A stretch of 48,478 nt of DNA from CAZIPE01 sp964541305 (GCA_964541305.1 CAZIPE010000007.1:1-48478), one strand, 5' to 3'; counted from the first letter of the stretch, positions 17,419-25,976 are shown. The notes: a model not told the origin generated them from the sequence alone. A program made the numbers and translations.

Positions 17419-17838
17419 ATGGCAGAATCTACATATGAATACGCTATATCTGGTGTAGTTGAGTACGACGATATCTTCAATCGAACTACTGCAGATTTGA
17501 CACTGCCTGATATTCAGCCGTCTGATACTTACACAATCGATAGGGGCGGCATTTCAATTCGATTTGACGGGCACATTCCTATTCATGCAAATAAAGTCAC
17601 CTGGGAACACCATAATAAAGTGGGTGATGAAGGGTTAATTCAAGAATTATTCGGTGCTGATTTTACCGAAACTATGATTGCCGCAAAAAGATTTGGTATA
17701 CTACCGGTGCAATTCACTCTCGATCAAAGTAACCGACTAGCAATTGCTGAATTTCAGTTTAAGAGCCCGTCAACACCCAAGCTACTCAAGAAAAGTGTTG
17801 CGGGAATACTTCACAAATCTGTTACTGTCTCAGACTAA
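17419..17838 (+). CDS. hypothetical beta-rich protein
   Basis: A 139-residue soluble protein with alternating strand-like segments and no Cys. A TAAAAT box (17406-17411) lies seven bases before the ATG, fitting leaderless initiation. Its TAA overlaps the TAG of atpC on the other strand (17835-17838), leaving no room for a terminator between the converging units. The family is not recognised. Confidence 0.5.
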   Translation: MAESTYEYAISGVVEYDDIFNRTTADLTLPDIQPSDTYTIDRGGISIRFDGHIPIHANKVTWEHHNKVGDEGLIQELFGADFTETMIAAKRFGILPVQFTLDQSNRLAIAEFQFKSPSTPKLLKKSVAGILHKSVTVSD

Positions 17839-18260
17839 CGGTTGCGACGACGCTTGAGGCCGGCTACGTTGATGCGGACGCGCTGGCGATCAATCATTGA
17901 CTGGGCTTTGTCGAGACTCACTTTGTCTTTAGCATTTTTGTAGGCCTCCTGAGCTGAAATGAGCGCCTTTTTAGCAGATTCTTCGTGAATTTCTTCAGCG
18001 TGAATTGCTTCATCGGAAAGAATCCGAACCGTGTTGTCTAACACCTCAATCACACCACCATCAGTTGCAAAGTATTCAACCTTGTCGTTGCTGTCCCGTT
18101 CATTTCGACGAACGCCAATTACGCCAGGAATAGCCAAAGAGACGAGTGGCATATGGTCAGTAAATACTCCAATCTGTCCATCAGGAGTAGGAAGCTGTAT
18201 TTCATACACCTCTTCGTCAAACTTAACTCCAGACAATGTAACTATTTGAAAATGTATCAT
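17835..18260 (-). CDS. atpC: F1Fo ATP synthase epsilon subunit
   Basis: A 141-residue protein with the N-terminal beta-sandwich (FQIVTLSGVKFDEEVYEIQL, GQIGVFTDHMPLVS) and the C-terminal two-helix domain. It belongs to the central stalk and can inhibit ATP hydrolysis. The start at ATG 18260 is preferred because AAGGG lies six bases upstream and homology begins there; a longer frame to 18335 overlaps the upstream ORF. It is the last gene of the atp operon, one base after the stop of the 82-residue ORF. The C-terminus is Arg-rich (GLKRRRNR). Confidence 0.9.
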   Translation of the reverse strand: MIHFQIVTLSGVKFDEEVYEIQLPTPDGQIGVFTDHMPLVSLAIPGVIGVRRNERDSNDKVEYFATDGGVIEVLDNTVRILSDEAIHAEEIHEESAKKALISAQEAYKNAKDKVSLDKAQSMIDRQRVRINVAGLKRRRNR

Positions 18261-18261
18261 G

Positions 18262-18510
18262 TTAATCCCTTGGGGGAACTCCCCATACTTCTTCTTCTGG
18301 CAACGGACGATGTACATCAGGATTATCTTCTTCAATCTTCAATCTGCAATCGTCTACACCCATACAAACCTCTTTGACTACAACGCCTGCGACATTCGCT
18401 ACCGTCCAGCAACCATTTGGTTTTATGGTTTCGTAACGAAGCACGGCCTCTACTTGATCAGCTCCGCTCGTTGGGCAAATTACTTGTCTATTACATCTTT
18501 CTTCTGCCAC
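18262..18510 (-). CDS. unknown Cys-containing ORF between atpD and atpC
   Basis: An 82-residue acidic protein starting at GTG 18510, two bases after the atpD stop and ending one base before the atpC start. This tight packing indicates it is a true cistron. Five Cys are visible (residues ~6, 12, 34, 49, 55), with KEVCMGVDDC as a possible pair. The C-terminus is Pro/Glu-rich. There is no signal peptide or membrane helix and I recognise no family. Placement inside the atp operon suggests a role in assembly or regulation of the enzyme, but position is the only evidence. Confidence 0.55.
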   Translation of the reverse strand: MAEERCNRQVICPTSGADQVEAVLRYETIKPNGCWTVANVAGVVVKEVCMGVDDCRLKIEEDNPDVHRPLPEEEVWGVPPRD

Positions 18511-18512
18511 AA

Positions 18513-19910
18513 TTATTTACCCTTTACGTCTTTAAGTGTCCCCTTCATATAGAAGTCACTTTCTGGCTTGTCATCATGCTTACCATCGAGAATTTCTCTA
18601 AAGTCCTTAATGGTATCTTCAAGCTTCACATACACACCGGGTATGCCGGAGAATATTTCAGCCACGTGGAAGGGTTGAGTGAGGAAGCGCTGAATACGAC
18701 GCGCACGGTTTACAATCTTCTTATCTTCATCAGAAAGTTCTTCCATACCGAGGATGGCAATGATATCTTGCAAATCTTTATAACGTTGCAAAATTCGCTG
18801 CACTTCACGGGCAACATCATAGTGTTCCTGGCCGACTATTTCAGCATCTAAAATAGTGGAGTTAGAATCGAGCGGATCAACTGCAGGATAGAGACCAAGT
18901 TCGGTCAGTGCACGGTTCAAAGAGATGGTTGAATCTAGGTGCGCAAAGGTCGTAGCAGGCGCAGGGTCAGTTAAGTCATCTGCTGGCACGTACACAGCCT
19001 GCACAGAGGTAATTGAACCTTTTTTAGTACTCGTGATACGTTCTTGCATTTCACCCATCTCCTGAGCCAAGTTAGGCTGGTAACCCACGGCCGAAGGAAG
19101 ACGACCAAGTAGTGCAGACACCTCAGCACCAGCTTGTGTAAAGCGGAAGATGTTATCGACAAAAAATAGTACGTCTTTTCCTTGATCACGAAAGGCTTCT
19201 GCCATTGCAAGACCTGAAAGCGCCACACGCAGACGAGCACCTGGTGGTTCATTCATCTGACCAAATACGAGTGAGGTTTTGTCGAGCACACCCGATTCTT
19301 CCATTTCGTAGTACAAATCATTTCCTTCACGCGTACGTTCACCAACACCAGCAAATACTGAGTTTCCTGAATGGAATTTAGCAATGTTTGCAATTAACTC
19401 TTGAATAAGAACCGTTTTACCCACACCAGCACCACCGAACAAGCCAACCTTGCCACCCTTAGTCATGGGCGCAATGAGGTCAATAACTTTAATACCGGTC
19501 TCCAAGATTTCAACTTTTCCAGATTGTTCCTCAAGAGCCGGCGGGCGACGGTGAATAGGGGCGCGTTCAGTGAATTTATCGTCTTTTCCATCGATTGGCT
19601 CGCCAATGACGTTGAACATGCGTCCTTGTGTTGCATCTCCAACGGGAACTGAAATAGGTGCACCTGTATCTTTAATTTCATCACCTCGTCTGAGACCATC
19701 AGTTGATGCAAGTGAAATGGCACGAATAGTGGTGTCACTAGTGTGCTGTGCCACCTCAAATAATACTTTCTTGCCATCTAATTTTGCTTCAAGAGCATTA
19801 TAGATTGCCGGAAGATGATCTTTCTCAAACTCTACATCTACCACCACGCCAACCACCTGAATGATGTGACCAGTTGTAGTTTTCTTTTTTTCTTTAGTTA
19901 CTTGTGCCAT
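18513..19910 (-). CDS. atpD: F1Fo ATP synthase beta subunit
   Basis: A catalytic subunit of about 465 residues with Walker A GGAGVGKTV, GERTREGND, ALSGLAMAEAFRD and the ALLGRLPSAVGYQPNLAQEM segment. It synthesises or hydrolyses ATP in the F1 head. The stop of the preceding 253-residue ORF overlaps the first ATG (TAATGATG at 19915-19908). AAGGAG is four bases before ATG 19913 and seven before ATG 19910, so 19910 is preferred. Sequence and length are ordinary for the family. Confidence 0.97.
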   Translation of the reverse strand: MAQVTKEKKKTTTGHIIQVVGVVVDVEFEKDHLPAIYNALEAKLDGKKVLFEVAQHTSDTTIRAISLASTDGLRRGDEIKDTGAPISVPVGDATQGRMFNVIGEPIDGKDDKFTERAPIHRRPPALEEQSGKVEILETGIKVIDLIAPMTKGGKVGLFGGAGVGKTVLIQELIANIAKFHSGNSVFAGVGERTREGNDLYYEMEESGVLDKTSLVFGQMNEPPGARLRVALSGLAMAEAFRDQGKDVLFFVDNIFRFTQAGAEVSALLGRLPSAVGYQPNLAQEMGEMQERITSTKKGSITSVQAVYVPADDLTDPAPATTFAHLDSTISLNRALTELGLYPAVDPLDSNSTILDAEIVGQEHYDVAREVQRILQRYKDLQDIIAILGMEELSDEDKKIVNRARRIQRFLTQPFHVAEIFSGIPGVYVKLEDTIKDFREILDGKHDDKPESDFYMKGTLKDVKGK

Positions 19911-19912
19911 CA

Positions 19913-20674
19913 TTATTCTCCTTGTTCCTTTACTCCATCATTAAATCCGAGTTCATACGACTTCATCGCTACAGCGCTTAGCGTACTCCTAAGAGCCCCA
20001 CTTATTAGATCGTATTCTTCTTTGTCCACTGCGTCTACAGTAGACTTAAGGCGACCAAATCGTGACTTATGGTGCACCGTTCTAATTGCTGCAGCTTGTG
20101 CAACTAGGTCTATCGATCCATCAAAGGCTGTCAGTGCTCGTTTGACAACTTTCTGAATATTGGTTTCGTGCACATCAGTTCCAGAATCTAATTCAGCTAT
20201 TGCTTCCGCGCTCATTGAGCTACCCACGTTAACTCTACCCATAGCAATCAGATAGTCGCCCAGTCTAGCTGCAGGATTTATTATTAAACTGCTATAGGCT
20301 TCCTGCAACTGGTTCACTCCTATAAACAGCTCGTCTGCTTGACAGAAAAATTCATCGAAAGCAGCGTTAAATATTTCTTCCTCTTTTTGTTCGTCCCTTA
20401 TAATTCCCTGACCCGAAGAACGAACTTTCACTGCTAGCTCGAACATACCTTTAGTAGCATTAATCTGGTCATCATAAAAATCTATTTGATTCCCTAACGG
20501 ACGAGCTGACTCATCCATCATAACCCCGTGCCAACCTTTTACGCCAGACGCCCACAGATCTTTTGTATATTCAGTCCAAGCCGATTGGGGCATTAATTTC
20601 TCTATCATTAAAGGAAATACACCAATCTCATTAATTTCAGTTGAAGTTGATGCAGATGTATTTACTTCGCTCAT
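19913..20674 (-). CDS. unknown ORF between atpG and atpD
   Basis: A 253-residue soluble, acidic, mostly helical protein with a Ser/Thr-rich N-terminus and no membrane segment. Its ATG overlaps the atpG stop (ATGA, 20674-20671) and its TAA overlaps the first atpD ATG, so it is translationally coupled on both sides and carries the AAGGAG used by atpD. I recognise no family or active site. Known atp operons sometimes carry atpI, atpZ or atpQ-type accessory genes, but those are small membrane proteins and this is not one of them. A cytoplasmic assembly or inhibitory factor is a guess from position. Confidence 0.65.
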   Translation of the reverse strand: MSEVNTSASTSTEINEIGVFPLMIEKLMPQSAWTEYTKDLWASGVKGWHGVMMDESARPLGNQIDFYDDQINATKGMFELAVKVRSSGQGIIRDEQKEEEIFNAAFDEFFCQADELFIGVNQLQEAYSSLIINPAARLGDYLIAMGRVNVGSSMSAEAIAELDSGTDVHETNIQKVVKRALTAFDGSIDLVAQAAAIRTVHHKSRFGRLKSTVDAVDKEEYDLISGALRSTLSAVAMKSYELGFNDGVKEQGE

Positions 20675-21537
20675 TTTATTGCCTCCGCGCCACCGGTAAT
20701 TTCAGCTAATTCTTGGGTGATACTTGCTTGCCGGGCAGTGTTGAGGGCAAGCGTGAGGTCATCAACAATATCATTGGCGTTATCGGTAGCGTTTTTCATG
20801 GCAAGCATCCGTGATGAGTGTTCCGAGGCAGCTGATTCAAGCATGTATTGCATCATCTGTACTTCAACAAAGCGCTCAGTCACTTCGTTTAATACTTTCT
20901 GAGTATTTGGCTCAAAAGGCGCATCTTTTAAATGCATGGGAAGTTCAACATCATCGAAAGCAGCGGGGAGTAGGCGGGCGCTTTTTGGCTGTTGATTCAC
21001 GCTTGAGATAAAATCGGTAAACAGCACATCCACCGCATCAAACTCACCACTCTTGAAGCCATCGATGGCGGTTATTAAAATCGGACGCAAATCTTCAGCG
21101 GTAGGATTATCTGAAAAATCATTATAGGCTGCTTTGAGCGTTACATTATGAATCTTGGCGACAAAGTTAGCGGCTTTTTTACCAACTGAGATAACTTCAT
21201 TTTTAATGCCAGCATCGTCATCTTTCTTGAGTTCCTGAGCAAACTTTTTTAAGATCATCGCGTTATAGGCTCCGGCAAGACCTCGGTCTGAGGCAACAAC
21301 AATCAGCAGACGACTTTTAATCTTTCGGCGCTTGAATAGTGGATGTTTTTGGACATCAGTTAACTGACGGATTCGCGTTAGCAATTCATTAGCAAGTCTG
21401 GCAAATTCACGAGACTTCTGTGCAGAATCTTGTGCTCGGCGAAGTTTAGAAGCCGCAACCATTTCCATAGCCTTGGTAATCTGTTTAGTGTTTTTAACAG
21501 ATTTAATTCGCTGTCGAAGTTGTTGCGTACTAGCCAT
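20671..21537 (-). CDS. atpG: F1Fo ATP synthase gamma subunit
   Basis: A 288-residue central-stalk subunit. The N-terminal helix RQRIKSVKNTKQITKAMEMVAASKLRRAQ is shown by its core KNTKQITKAMEMVA. SDRGLAGAYNA and the C-terminal RMLAMKNATDNANDIV helix complete the family pattern. It rotates inside the alpha3beta3 ring and couples to the c-ring. The ATG directly follows the stop of the 148-residue ORF, and its own TGA overlaps the next start by four bases. Confidence 0.95.
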   Translation of the reverse strand: MASTQQLRQRIKSVKNTKQITKAMEMVAASKLRRAQDSAQKSREFARLANELLTRIRQLTDVQKHPLFKRRKIKSRLLIVVASDRGLAGAYNAMILKKFAQELKKDDDAGIKNEVISVGKKAANFVAKIHNVTLKAAYNDFSDNPTAEDLRPILITAIDGFKSGEFDAVDVLFTDFISSVNQQPKSARLLPAAFDDVELPMHLKDAPFEPNTQKVLNEVTERFVEVQMMQYMLESAASEHSSRMLAMKNATDNANDIVDDLTLALNTARQASITQELAEITGGAEAIK

Positions 21538-21984
21538 TTATCTGACCTGCTCCCCTGGACTATATGGACGAGGCTTTAAGACATCTTGATACATTCGATC
21601 AGAACCATGGTCAATGATTACTTCGAGAAGCAGTTCTGCAGCATCCATTCCGTCTTCATCGAATCTATTCGTGTTGAAGTCATAAAATCCTGAGTTACCT
21701 TGCTGCAATTCATGCTCATCAAGTTGGCTCGACATATCCCAAAGCATTTCTTTAACATTCTCGGGCAATGGTGGCCGCATGACATCTGCACCAGCACAAG
21801 CGGCAAGCGAACCCACAGCAAGGCGTAGTACCGAGGAACGACGTCTCGCGTCACCATCATGTAATGCGACCACAGATTCTAGGAACCGCCTATGTGCGAG
21901 CATATAAGGTAATCTACCGGGCGTATATACGGCTTTCACCTGATCAACGGAAACAAAACCAGCTCTTTCTTGATTATTAGCCAT
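21538..21984 (-). CDS. unknown ORF between atpA and atpG
   Basis: A 148-residue soluble protein in the gap between alpha and gamma genes, where most bacteria have none. Its stop TAA (21540-21538) abuts the atpG ATG. It has an Arg-rich central part (DGDARRRSSVLRLAVGSLAA) and an acidic C-terminal half, with no membrane helix. I recognise no domain. Strict packing within the operon suggests it is expressed in step with F1. Confidence 0.6.
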   Translation of the reverse strand: MANNQERAGFVSVDQVKAVYTPGRLPYMLAHRRFLESVVALHDGDARRRSSVLRLAVGSLAACAGADVMRPPLPENVKEMLWDMSSQLDEHELQQGNSGFYDFNTNRFDEDGMDAAELLLEVIIDHGSDRMYQDVLKPRPYSPGEQVR

Positions 21985-22005
21985 TATAATTCTTTCTCCA
22001 GCCCC

Positions 22006-23571
22006 CTACTTATTTTCCTTAGTATCTGCATCTTTAGCTGAAACTGTAAAATCTGATGCAACTGCTTTAGCAACATTCAAAATCATATCCTTTATTGAAC
22101 CTTCGACTTTTTGGTCGCCCTTATTGAGCGTTTCCATTTCTTTTTTGTGAACTGACTGCAGCTGTGAAAGAAGATTCTTCTGGGCTTCTTTAATCTTCTC
22201 AACGGGCACTTCGTCAAACGCTCCTTCATTAGCGGCGAGCAGAGTAGCGGCTTGTTCCCAGATAGCAAGAGGTGAATACTGAGGTTGCTTCAAAATTTCC
22301 GTTAGGCGCTGACCGCGTTCAATGCGCTGTTTCGTGTCAGCATCAAGATCGCTTGAAAACTGAGCAAAGGCAGCAAGCTCGCGGAACTGAGCAAGTGAAA
22401 GTTTGATACCACCTGAAACAGATTTAATTGTTTTTGTCTGTGCAGCACCACCAACACGTGAGACCGAAATACCAACTGAAATAGCGGGGCGAATACCCTG
22501 ATAGAACAGGTTGGTCTCAAGGAAGATCTGACCATCGGTAATAGAAATCACGTTAGTTGGAATGTAGGCAGAAACATCGCCAGCCTGCGTTTCAATGATT
22601 GGAAGGGCGGTAAGTGAACCACCACCGAGCTCATCTGAGAGTTTAGCGGCACGCTCAAGTAGGCGTGAGTGAAGATAGAAGACATCACCCGGATAAGCCT
22701 CGCGACCCGGTGGGCGACGAAGTAAAAGTGACATCTGACGATAGGCTGCTGCGTGCTTGGTAAGATCATCGTAAATAATGAGGGCGTGCTGAGCGTTATC
22801 CCGGAAGTATTCACCCATAGCGGCACCGGCATATGGTGCAAGGTATTGCATAGACGCAGGATCAGCAGGGGAGGTAGCAACTACAATAGTTTGCTCCATC
22901 ACACCCTCGCGCTTAAGTCGTTCAACAAGACGCGCCACCTTGGCATTCTTTTGCCCAACAGCTACGTAGACATTGATAACACCCGTTTTTTGCTTAGCCT
23001 GGTTGATCATAGTATCAACGGCAATGGCTGTTTTACCCGTTTGACGATCACCAATAATAAGTTCGCGCTGACCGCGACCAATGGGCACAAGGGCATCGAC
23101 AGCTACGACACCCGTCATCAAAGGCTCATGCACGCTCTTACGATCGAGCACGCCAGGTGCGGAACGTTCAATAAGTGCCGTATTTTTAGCTTTAATTGGC
23201 GCACCGCCGTCAATCGCTTCGCCCAAAGGATTCACTACACGGCCAACAAGCTCGGGACCAACAGGTACTTCCAAAACTTTACCCGTCAAGCGGACACGGT
23301 TACCCGATTTAATTTTGGTGTCTTCACTCAAAATAACCGCACCGATTTCATCTTCCATAAGGTTTAGGGCAAAAGCAGTTACTTTTGAACCATCAGAGGC
23401 TTCGATTTCCAACATTTCGTTATAGCCAGCGGATTTAAGACCGTAGATCCAGGCGATACCATCACCAACACGCACAATTATGCCCGTGTCCGTTGTAGTA
23501 CCAGCGTTTTTGAGCTCGTCAATTGCCGCGCGCAAGTCTTTGGATAGTTCTTTAATTGAAATGTCTGCCAT
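22006..23571 (-). CDS. atpA: F1Fo ATP synthase alpha subunit
   Basis: A 521-residue non-catalytic nucleotide-binding subunit of F1, with Walker A GDRQTGKTAIA and the downstream signature PAISVGISVSRVGG. AAGGAG lies five bases before the ATG at 23571. It follows atpH after nine bases. Length is slightly above the usual ~500-513 because of a short Lys/Asp-rich C-terminal extension. Confidence 0.97.
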   Translation of the reverse strand: MADISIKELSKDLRAAIDELKNAGTTTDTGIIVRVGDGIAWIYGLKSAGYNEMLEIEASDGSKVTAFALNLMEDEIGAVILSEDTKIKSGNRVRLTGKVLEVPVGPELVGRVVNPLGEAIDGGAPIKAKNTALIERSAPGVLDRKSVHEPLMTGVVAVDALVPIGRGQRELIIGDRQTGKTAIAVDTMINQAKQKTGVINVYVAVGQKNAKVARLVERLKREGVMEQTIVVATSPADPASMQYLAPYAGAAMGEYFRDNAQHALIIYDDLTKHAAAYRQMSLLLRRPPGREAYPGDVFYLHSRLLERAAKLSDELGGGSLTALPIIETQAGDVSAYIPTNVISITDGQIFLETNLFYQGIRPAISVGISVSRVGGAAQTKTIKSVSGGIKLSLAQFRELAAFAQFSSDLDADTKQRIERGQRLTEILKQPQYSPLAIWEQAATLLAANEGAFDEVPVEKIKEAQKNLLSQLQSVHKKEMETLNKGDQKVEGSIKDMILNVAKAVASDFTVSAKDADTKENK

Positions 23572-23580
23572 ATATTCTCC

Positions 23581-23961
23581 TTATACCTTCAGTTTAGCCA
23601 ATTTCGTTTTCAATGATAGATCAAGCTCCATATCGGGTGCAGTCACAATAACTCCGCCCAGTAGGGAACGATCAATCGTTTCATTCATAATTACTTTTTG
23701 TGCCTTTGTTTCTTTTTTAACGCGAGCCTCAAGCTCTTTTTTGAGATTAGGTGAAAGGGGATAGGCAGTTGTGACATGAGCCTCAACGGTATTGTGAACT
23801 CGCGCATATTCGCGCGCGATACCCTCAAGCACAGCTTCAACATCACCCTGCATGTGTTGTTCGAGTAGGAGTGCCCCGAGATCTTTGGTAGCCTTTTTGG
23901 CACCAACCCGATCAGCTTGTGCAATGAATGCCTTCGCAATTTCGGTACGTGAATATTTCAC
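23581..23961 (-). CDS. atpH: F1Fo ATP synthase delta subunit, shortened
   Basis: At 126 residues it is well below the usual ~175-180. The C-terminal domain is intact (VTTAYPLSPNLKKELEARV, RSLLGGVIV, LKTKLAKL), whereas the N-terminal helical domain that caps the alpha subunits is compressed to about 60 residues. It should still link the peripheral stalk to F1. It starts one base after the atpF stop. Identity follows from the C-terminal motif plus the operon position between b and alpha. Confidence 0.85.
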   Translation of the reverse strand: MKYSRTEIAKAFIAQADRVGAKKATKDLGALLLEQHMQGDVEAVLEGIAREYARVHNTVEAHVTTAYPLSPNLKKELEARVKKETKAQKVIMNETIDRSLLGGVIVTAPDMELDLSLKTKLAKLKV

Positions 23962-23962
23962 T

Positions 23963-24505
23963 TTACTGACTTTCCTTCAATGCTTTTTTAATAAGAGCCT
24001 CGTTCTTCTTGGAATCAACTGATTCACCGAGCACCACGCTTGTAGCATGGGCAACGAGATCAAGAGTTTCCTTCTTAAGTTCCACCTTGGCTTTTTCAAC
24101 CTCGTGCTTAATCCGAGCTTCACTATCAGCGATAATCTTTTCAGCTTTCTCGCCAGCTTTTGTCTCTGCCTCAAGCACAATAGCGCCGGCTTCTTCACGA
24201 CTCTTGGCGATGTTGGCATCAGCATCTTTGCGTGCTTCTTGAAGCAGTGCATTGACACGTTTTTCAGCTTCTTCGTTTTGTCGATTTAGCTCTTCAGCCT
24301 TATCTAAGCTGCCTTCAATCGTCTTACGACGATCTTCAAGCGTGCCGACTATCTTACTAAGCGCGAACTTTTTGATTAGTAAGAAGAGAATAAGAAACGT
24401 GACACCTTGGGCTAAAATTGCCCATGGGTCAATTCCAAGTGCCGCAATACCTTGTGCCTCTTCGGCTTCAGCACTAGCGAATGTAGTTAAAATTGATATA
24501 ATCAC
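23963..24505 (-). CDS. atpF: F1Fo ATP synthase b subunit
   Basis: A 180-residue peripheral-stalk subunit: one membrane helix near the N-terminus (WAILAQGVTFLILFLLIKKF) followed by a long charged coiled coil. The start is GTG at 24505 with AAGGAG about 11 bases upstream, a rather long spacing. An acidic pre-helix segment (ASAEAEEAQG) is exposed outside. Position between atpE and atpH is standard. Confidence 0.93.
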   Translation of the reverse strand: MIISILTTFASAEAEEAQGIAALGIDPWAILAQGVTFLILFLLIKKFALSKIVGTLEDRRKTIEGSLDKAEELNRQNEEAEKRVNALLQEARKDADANIAKSREEAGAIVLEAETKAGEKAEKIIADSEARIKHEVEKAKVELKKETLDLVAHATSVVLGESVDSKKNEALIKKALKESQ

Positions 24506-24544
24506 GTTTCTTATTTCTCCTTATTAATTTTCTTCACACCTAGC

Positions 24545-24793
24545 TTAGAGCAAGAATGCACCGAGTAGGAAGGCGAGCAATGCGGTAACTTCGATCATAG
24601 CGGCGATAATCACCACTTGACCAGCTGCTTTACCAGCTTCTGGATTGCGTCCAAGAGCCTTCATGTAGCTTGATCCGACCATACCAAGTCCTATTGCGGC
24701 TGCTGCAAGAGCAATACACAAAAAGATTGACTTACTCATGACTGGATTCCAGCCACTAACTGAAACTGCTGTTTCTGCAAAATATTGAACCAT
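24545..24793 (-). CDS. atpE: F1Fo ATP synthase c subunit
   Basis: An 82-residue rotor-ring subunit with two membrane helices and the polar loop LGRNPEAG. The ion-binding Glu is in the second helix (AAMIEVTALLAF). The Gln of helix 1 and the ES/T-Y pattern of sodium-binding rings are not seen, so protons are the likely coupling ion. About 18 residues precede helix 1, more than in many c subunits. Confidence 0.95.
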   Translation of the reverse strand: MVQYFAETAVSVSGWNPVMSKSIFLCIALAAAAIGLGMVGSSYMKALGRNPEAGKAAGQVVIIAAMIEVTALLAFLLGAFLL

Positions 24794-24833
24794 ATGTAAT
24801 TCCTTTTTCTTTAGTCCTTATTTTTACAAACCA

Positions 24834-25688
24834 TCACGCTGAAACCCCCTCGACCTTCGTTTTTAGGGCATCAGGTGCGTGATGTACATCGTGTGATTCG
24901 CCGTGGTCGGCGTGCTGAATGGCGAGACCAAGATACGTCGCGGTCAGAATGGTAAAGACGTAAGCTTGAATGCCGGCAACTAAAACTTCGAATGCGATGA
25001 TGGGAATTACCGCCAAAGGAGTTCGTCCATTCTTCAGGATCATACTTGTGAATACTGCAATTAAAATCTCACCAACGGCAGTATTAAGAAATAGACGTAA
25101 ACAAAGTGAAATAATACGCGTCAACTCCCCAAACACTTCTAATATACCGATGAAGAAGTTGATGGGGTTCCATGGTTTATCGCTAAAGTAATGCTTCAGA
25201 TGACCTCTCGCGCCCTGTTCTTTAATTGAGAGCACCTGAACCGTGACGATGGCGAATACCGCCATAGCAATGGTGCCGTTTAGATCTGCGGTAAACGGAC
25301 GGAAGAGGGGGGTACCACCATATTCAATTGCCGGGCCGACAATTGGCAGCACGCCCGTTAGGTTCACGAAAAATATAAAGACAAAAAACGTACCGAAAAC
25401 TGGAGCATATTTTGCTGCCTTTTCTCGAGTTCCAAATGGCCCTTGAAGAAGGTTGATAATGAACTCAATAAGTGATTCTACCGCACCATAAAACGCGTTC
25501 TTTTTCGGACGGAAGGTAATTTTTCGAGCAATCAAGATAAGGCTTATTGTTAATATAACGGATATAAGTAGTCCGTAGACCATTGAATTCGTAACGGTCA
25601 GTGGCCCGATTTGAGTAATTGGCTCTGCCTTAAGGCTAATATGTATGCCGCTTTCAGCTTCAGCAAACTGTTGTAATAGATTAAGCAA
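24834..25688 (-). CDS. atpB: F1Fo ATP synthase a subunit
   Basis: A 284-residue membrane subunit that forms the proton half-channels. The essential Arg lies in SLCLRLFLNTAVGEIL, which corresponds to the family's SLSLRLFGNMxAGE with Gly replaced by Leu. The start is TTG at 25688, supported by GGAGG six bases upstream. It is the first gene of the operon; no atpI precedes it. The C-terminal ~20 residues are His/Asp-rich. Confidence 0.93.
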   Translation of the reverse strand: MLNLLQQFAEAESGIHISLKAEPITQIGPLTVTNSMVYGLLISVILTISLILIARKITFRPKKNAFYGAVESLIEFIINLLQGPFGTREKAAKYAPVFGTFFVFIFFVNLTGVLPIVGPAIEYGGTPLFRPFTADLNGTIAMAVFAIVTVQVLSIKEQGARGHLKHYFSDKPWNPINFFIGILEVFGELTRIISLCLRLFLNTAVGEILIAVFTSMILKNGRTPLAVIPIIAFEVLVAGIQAYVFTILTATYLGLAIQHADHGESHDVHHAPDALKTKVEGVSA

Positions 25689-25773
25689 CAGCTACCTCCG
25701 AAGTACACTCAAAAAGCGCTGTTGGCGCCATGAACGAGCGTCGACTGTTGGAATGTAGCCTCATCTGAAACCA

Positions 25774-25803
25774 AGTATAACAAAACTACTGTTGGCGTAT
25801 CAA
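25774..25803 (-). promoter_or_regulatory. atp operon promoter with repeated CTGTTGG sites
   Basis: On the minus strand, -35 TTGATA (25803-25798), 18-base spacer and -10 TATACT (25779-25774), giving a leader of about 75 bases before the TTG start of atpB. The plus-strand heptamer CTGTTGG occurs three times, at 25719-25725, 25745-25751 and 25789-25795, the last lying inside the spacer. A regulator binding these repeats could control the operon; that is inference. Confidence 0.55.
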
Positions 25804-25809
25804 TATTGT

Positions 25810-25969
25810 TTATTTAGCTACTTTATTATCCGGCTCTATTTTTTTATAGCACTCATTACATTATATGATACTTGCTAACCGTATTGCTGTCGCTGGGTGG
25901 TGAAAACAGGAGTGCACCAAAATCAGTTAGCTCATTTTTGCACATATCGCAGTGTGGATGTATAGCCAT
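25810..25969 (-). pseudogene. frameshifted small zinc-ribbon-like protein (two CxxC)
   Basis: Starting at ATG 25969 the frame encodes HPHCDMCKNEL, then GALLFSPP and KYHI, and stops at 25856. Skipping one base near 25861 continues in frame as CNECYKKIEPDNKVAK to a stop at 25810. Joined, this is a ~53-residue protein with two CxxC pairs, the layout of a small zinc ribbon. Either there is a one-base insertion (mutation or assembly error) or a +1 frameshift is used. An extended -10 box TGA-TACACT (-10 at 25982-25977) lies seven bases before the ATG and -35 TTGCTT at 26004-25999, so expression signals are intact. Function unknown; the shared operator links it to arsR. Confidence 0.6.
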
Positions 25970-25976
25970 ACAAAAC

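Noticed and set aside
22753..23367. 204-codon plus-strand open frame inside atpA
   Set aside because: Antisense shadow of a highly conserved gene; composition is typical of reverse reading and no promoter is present.
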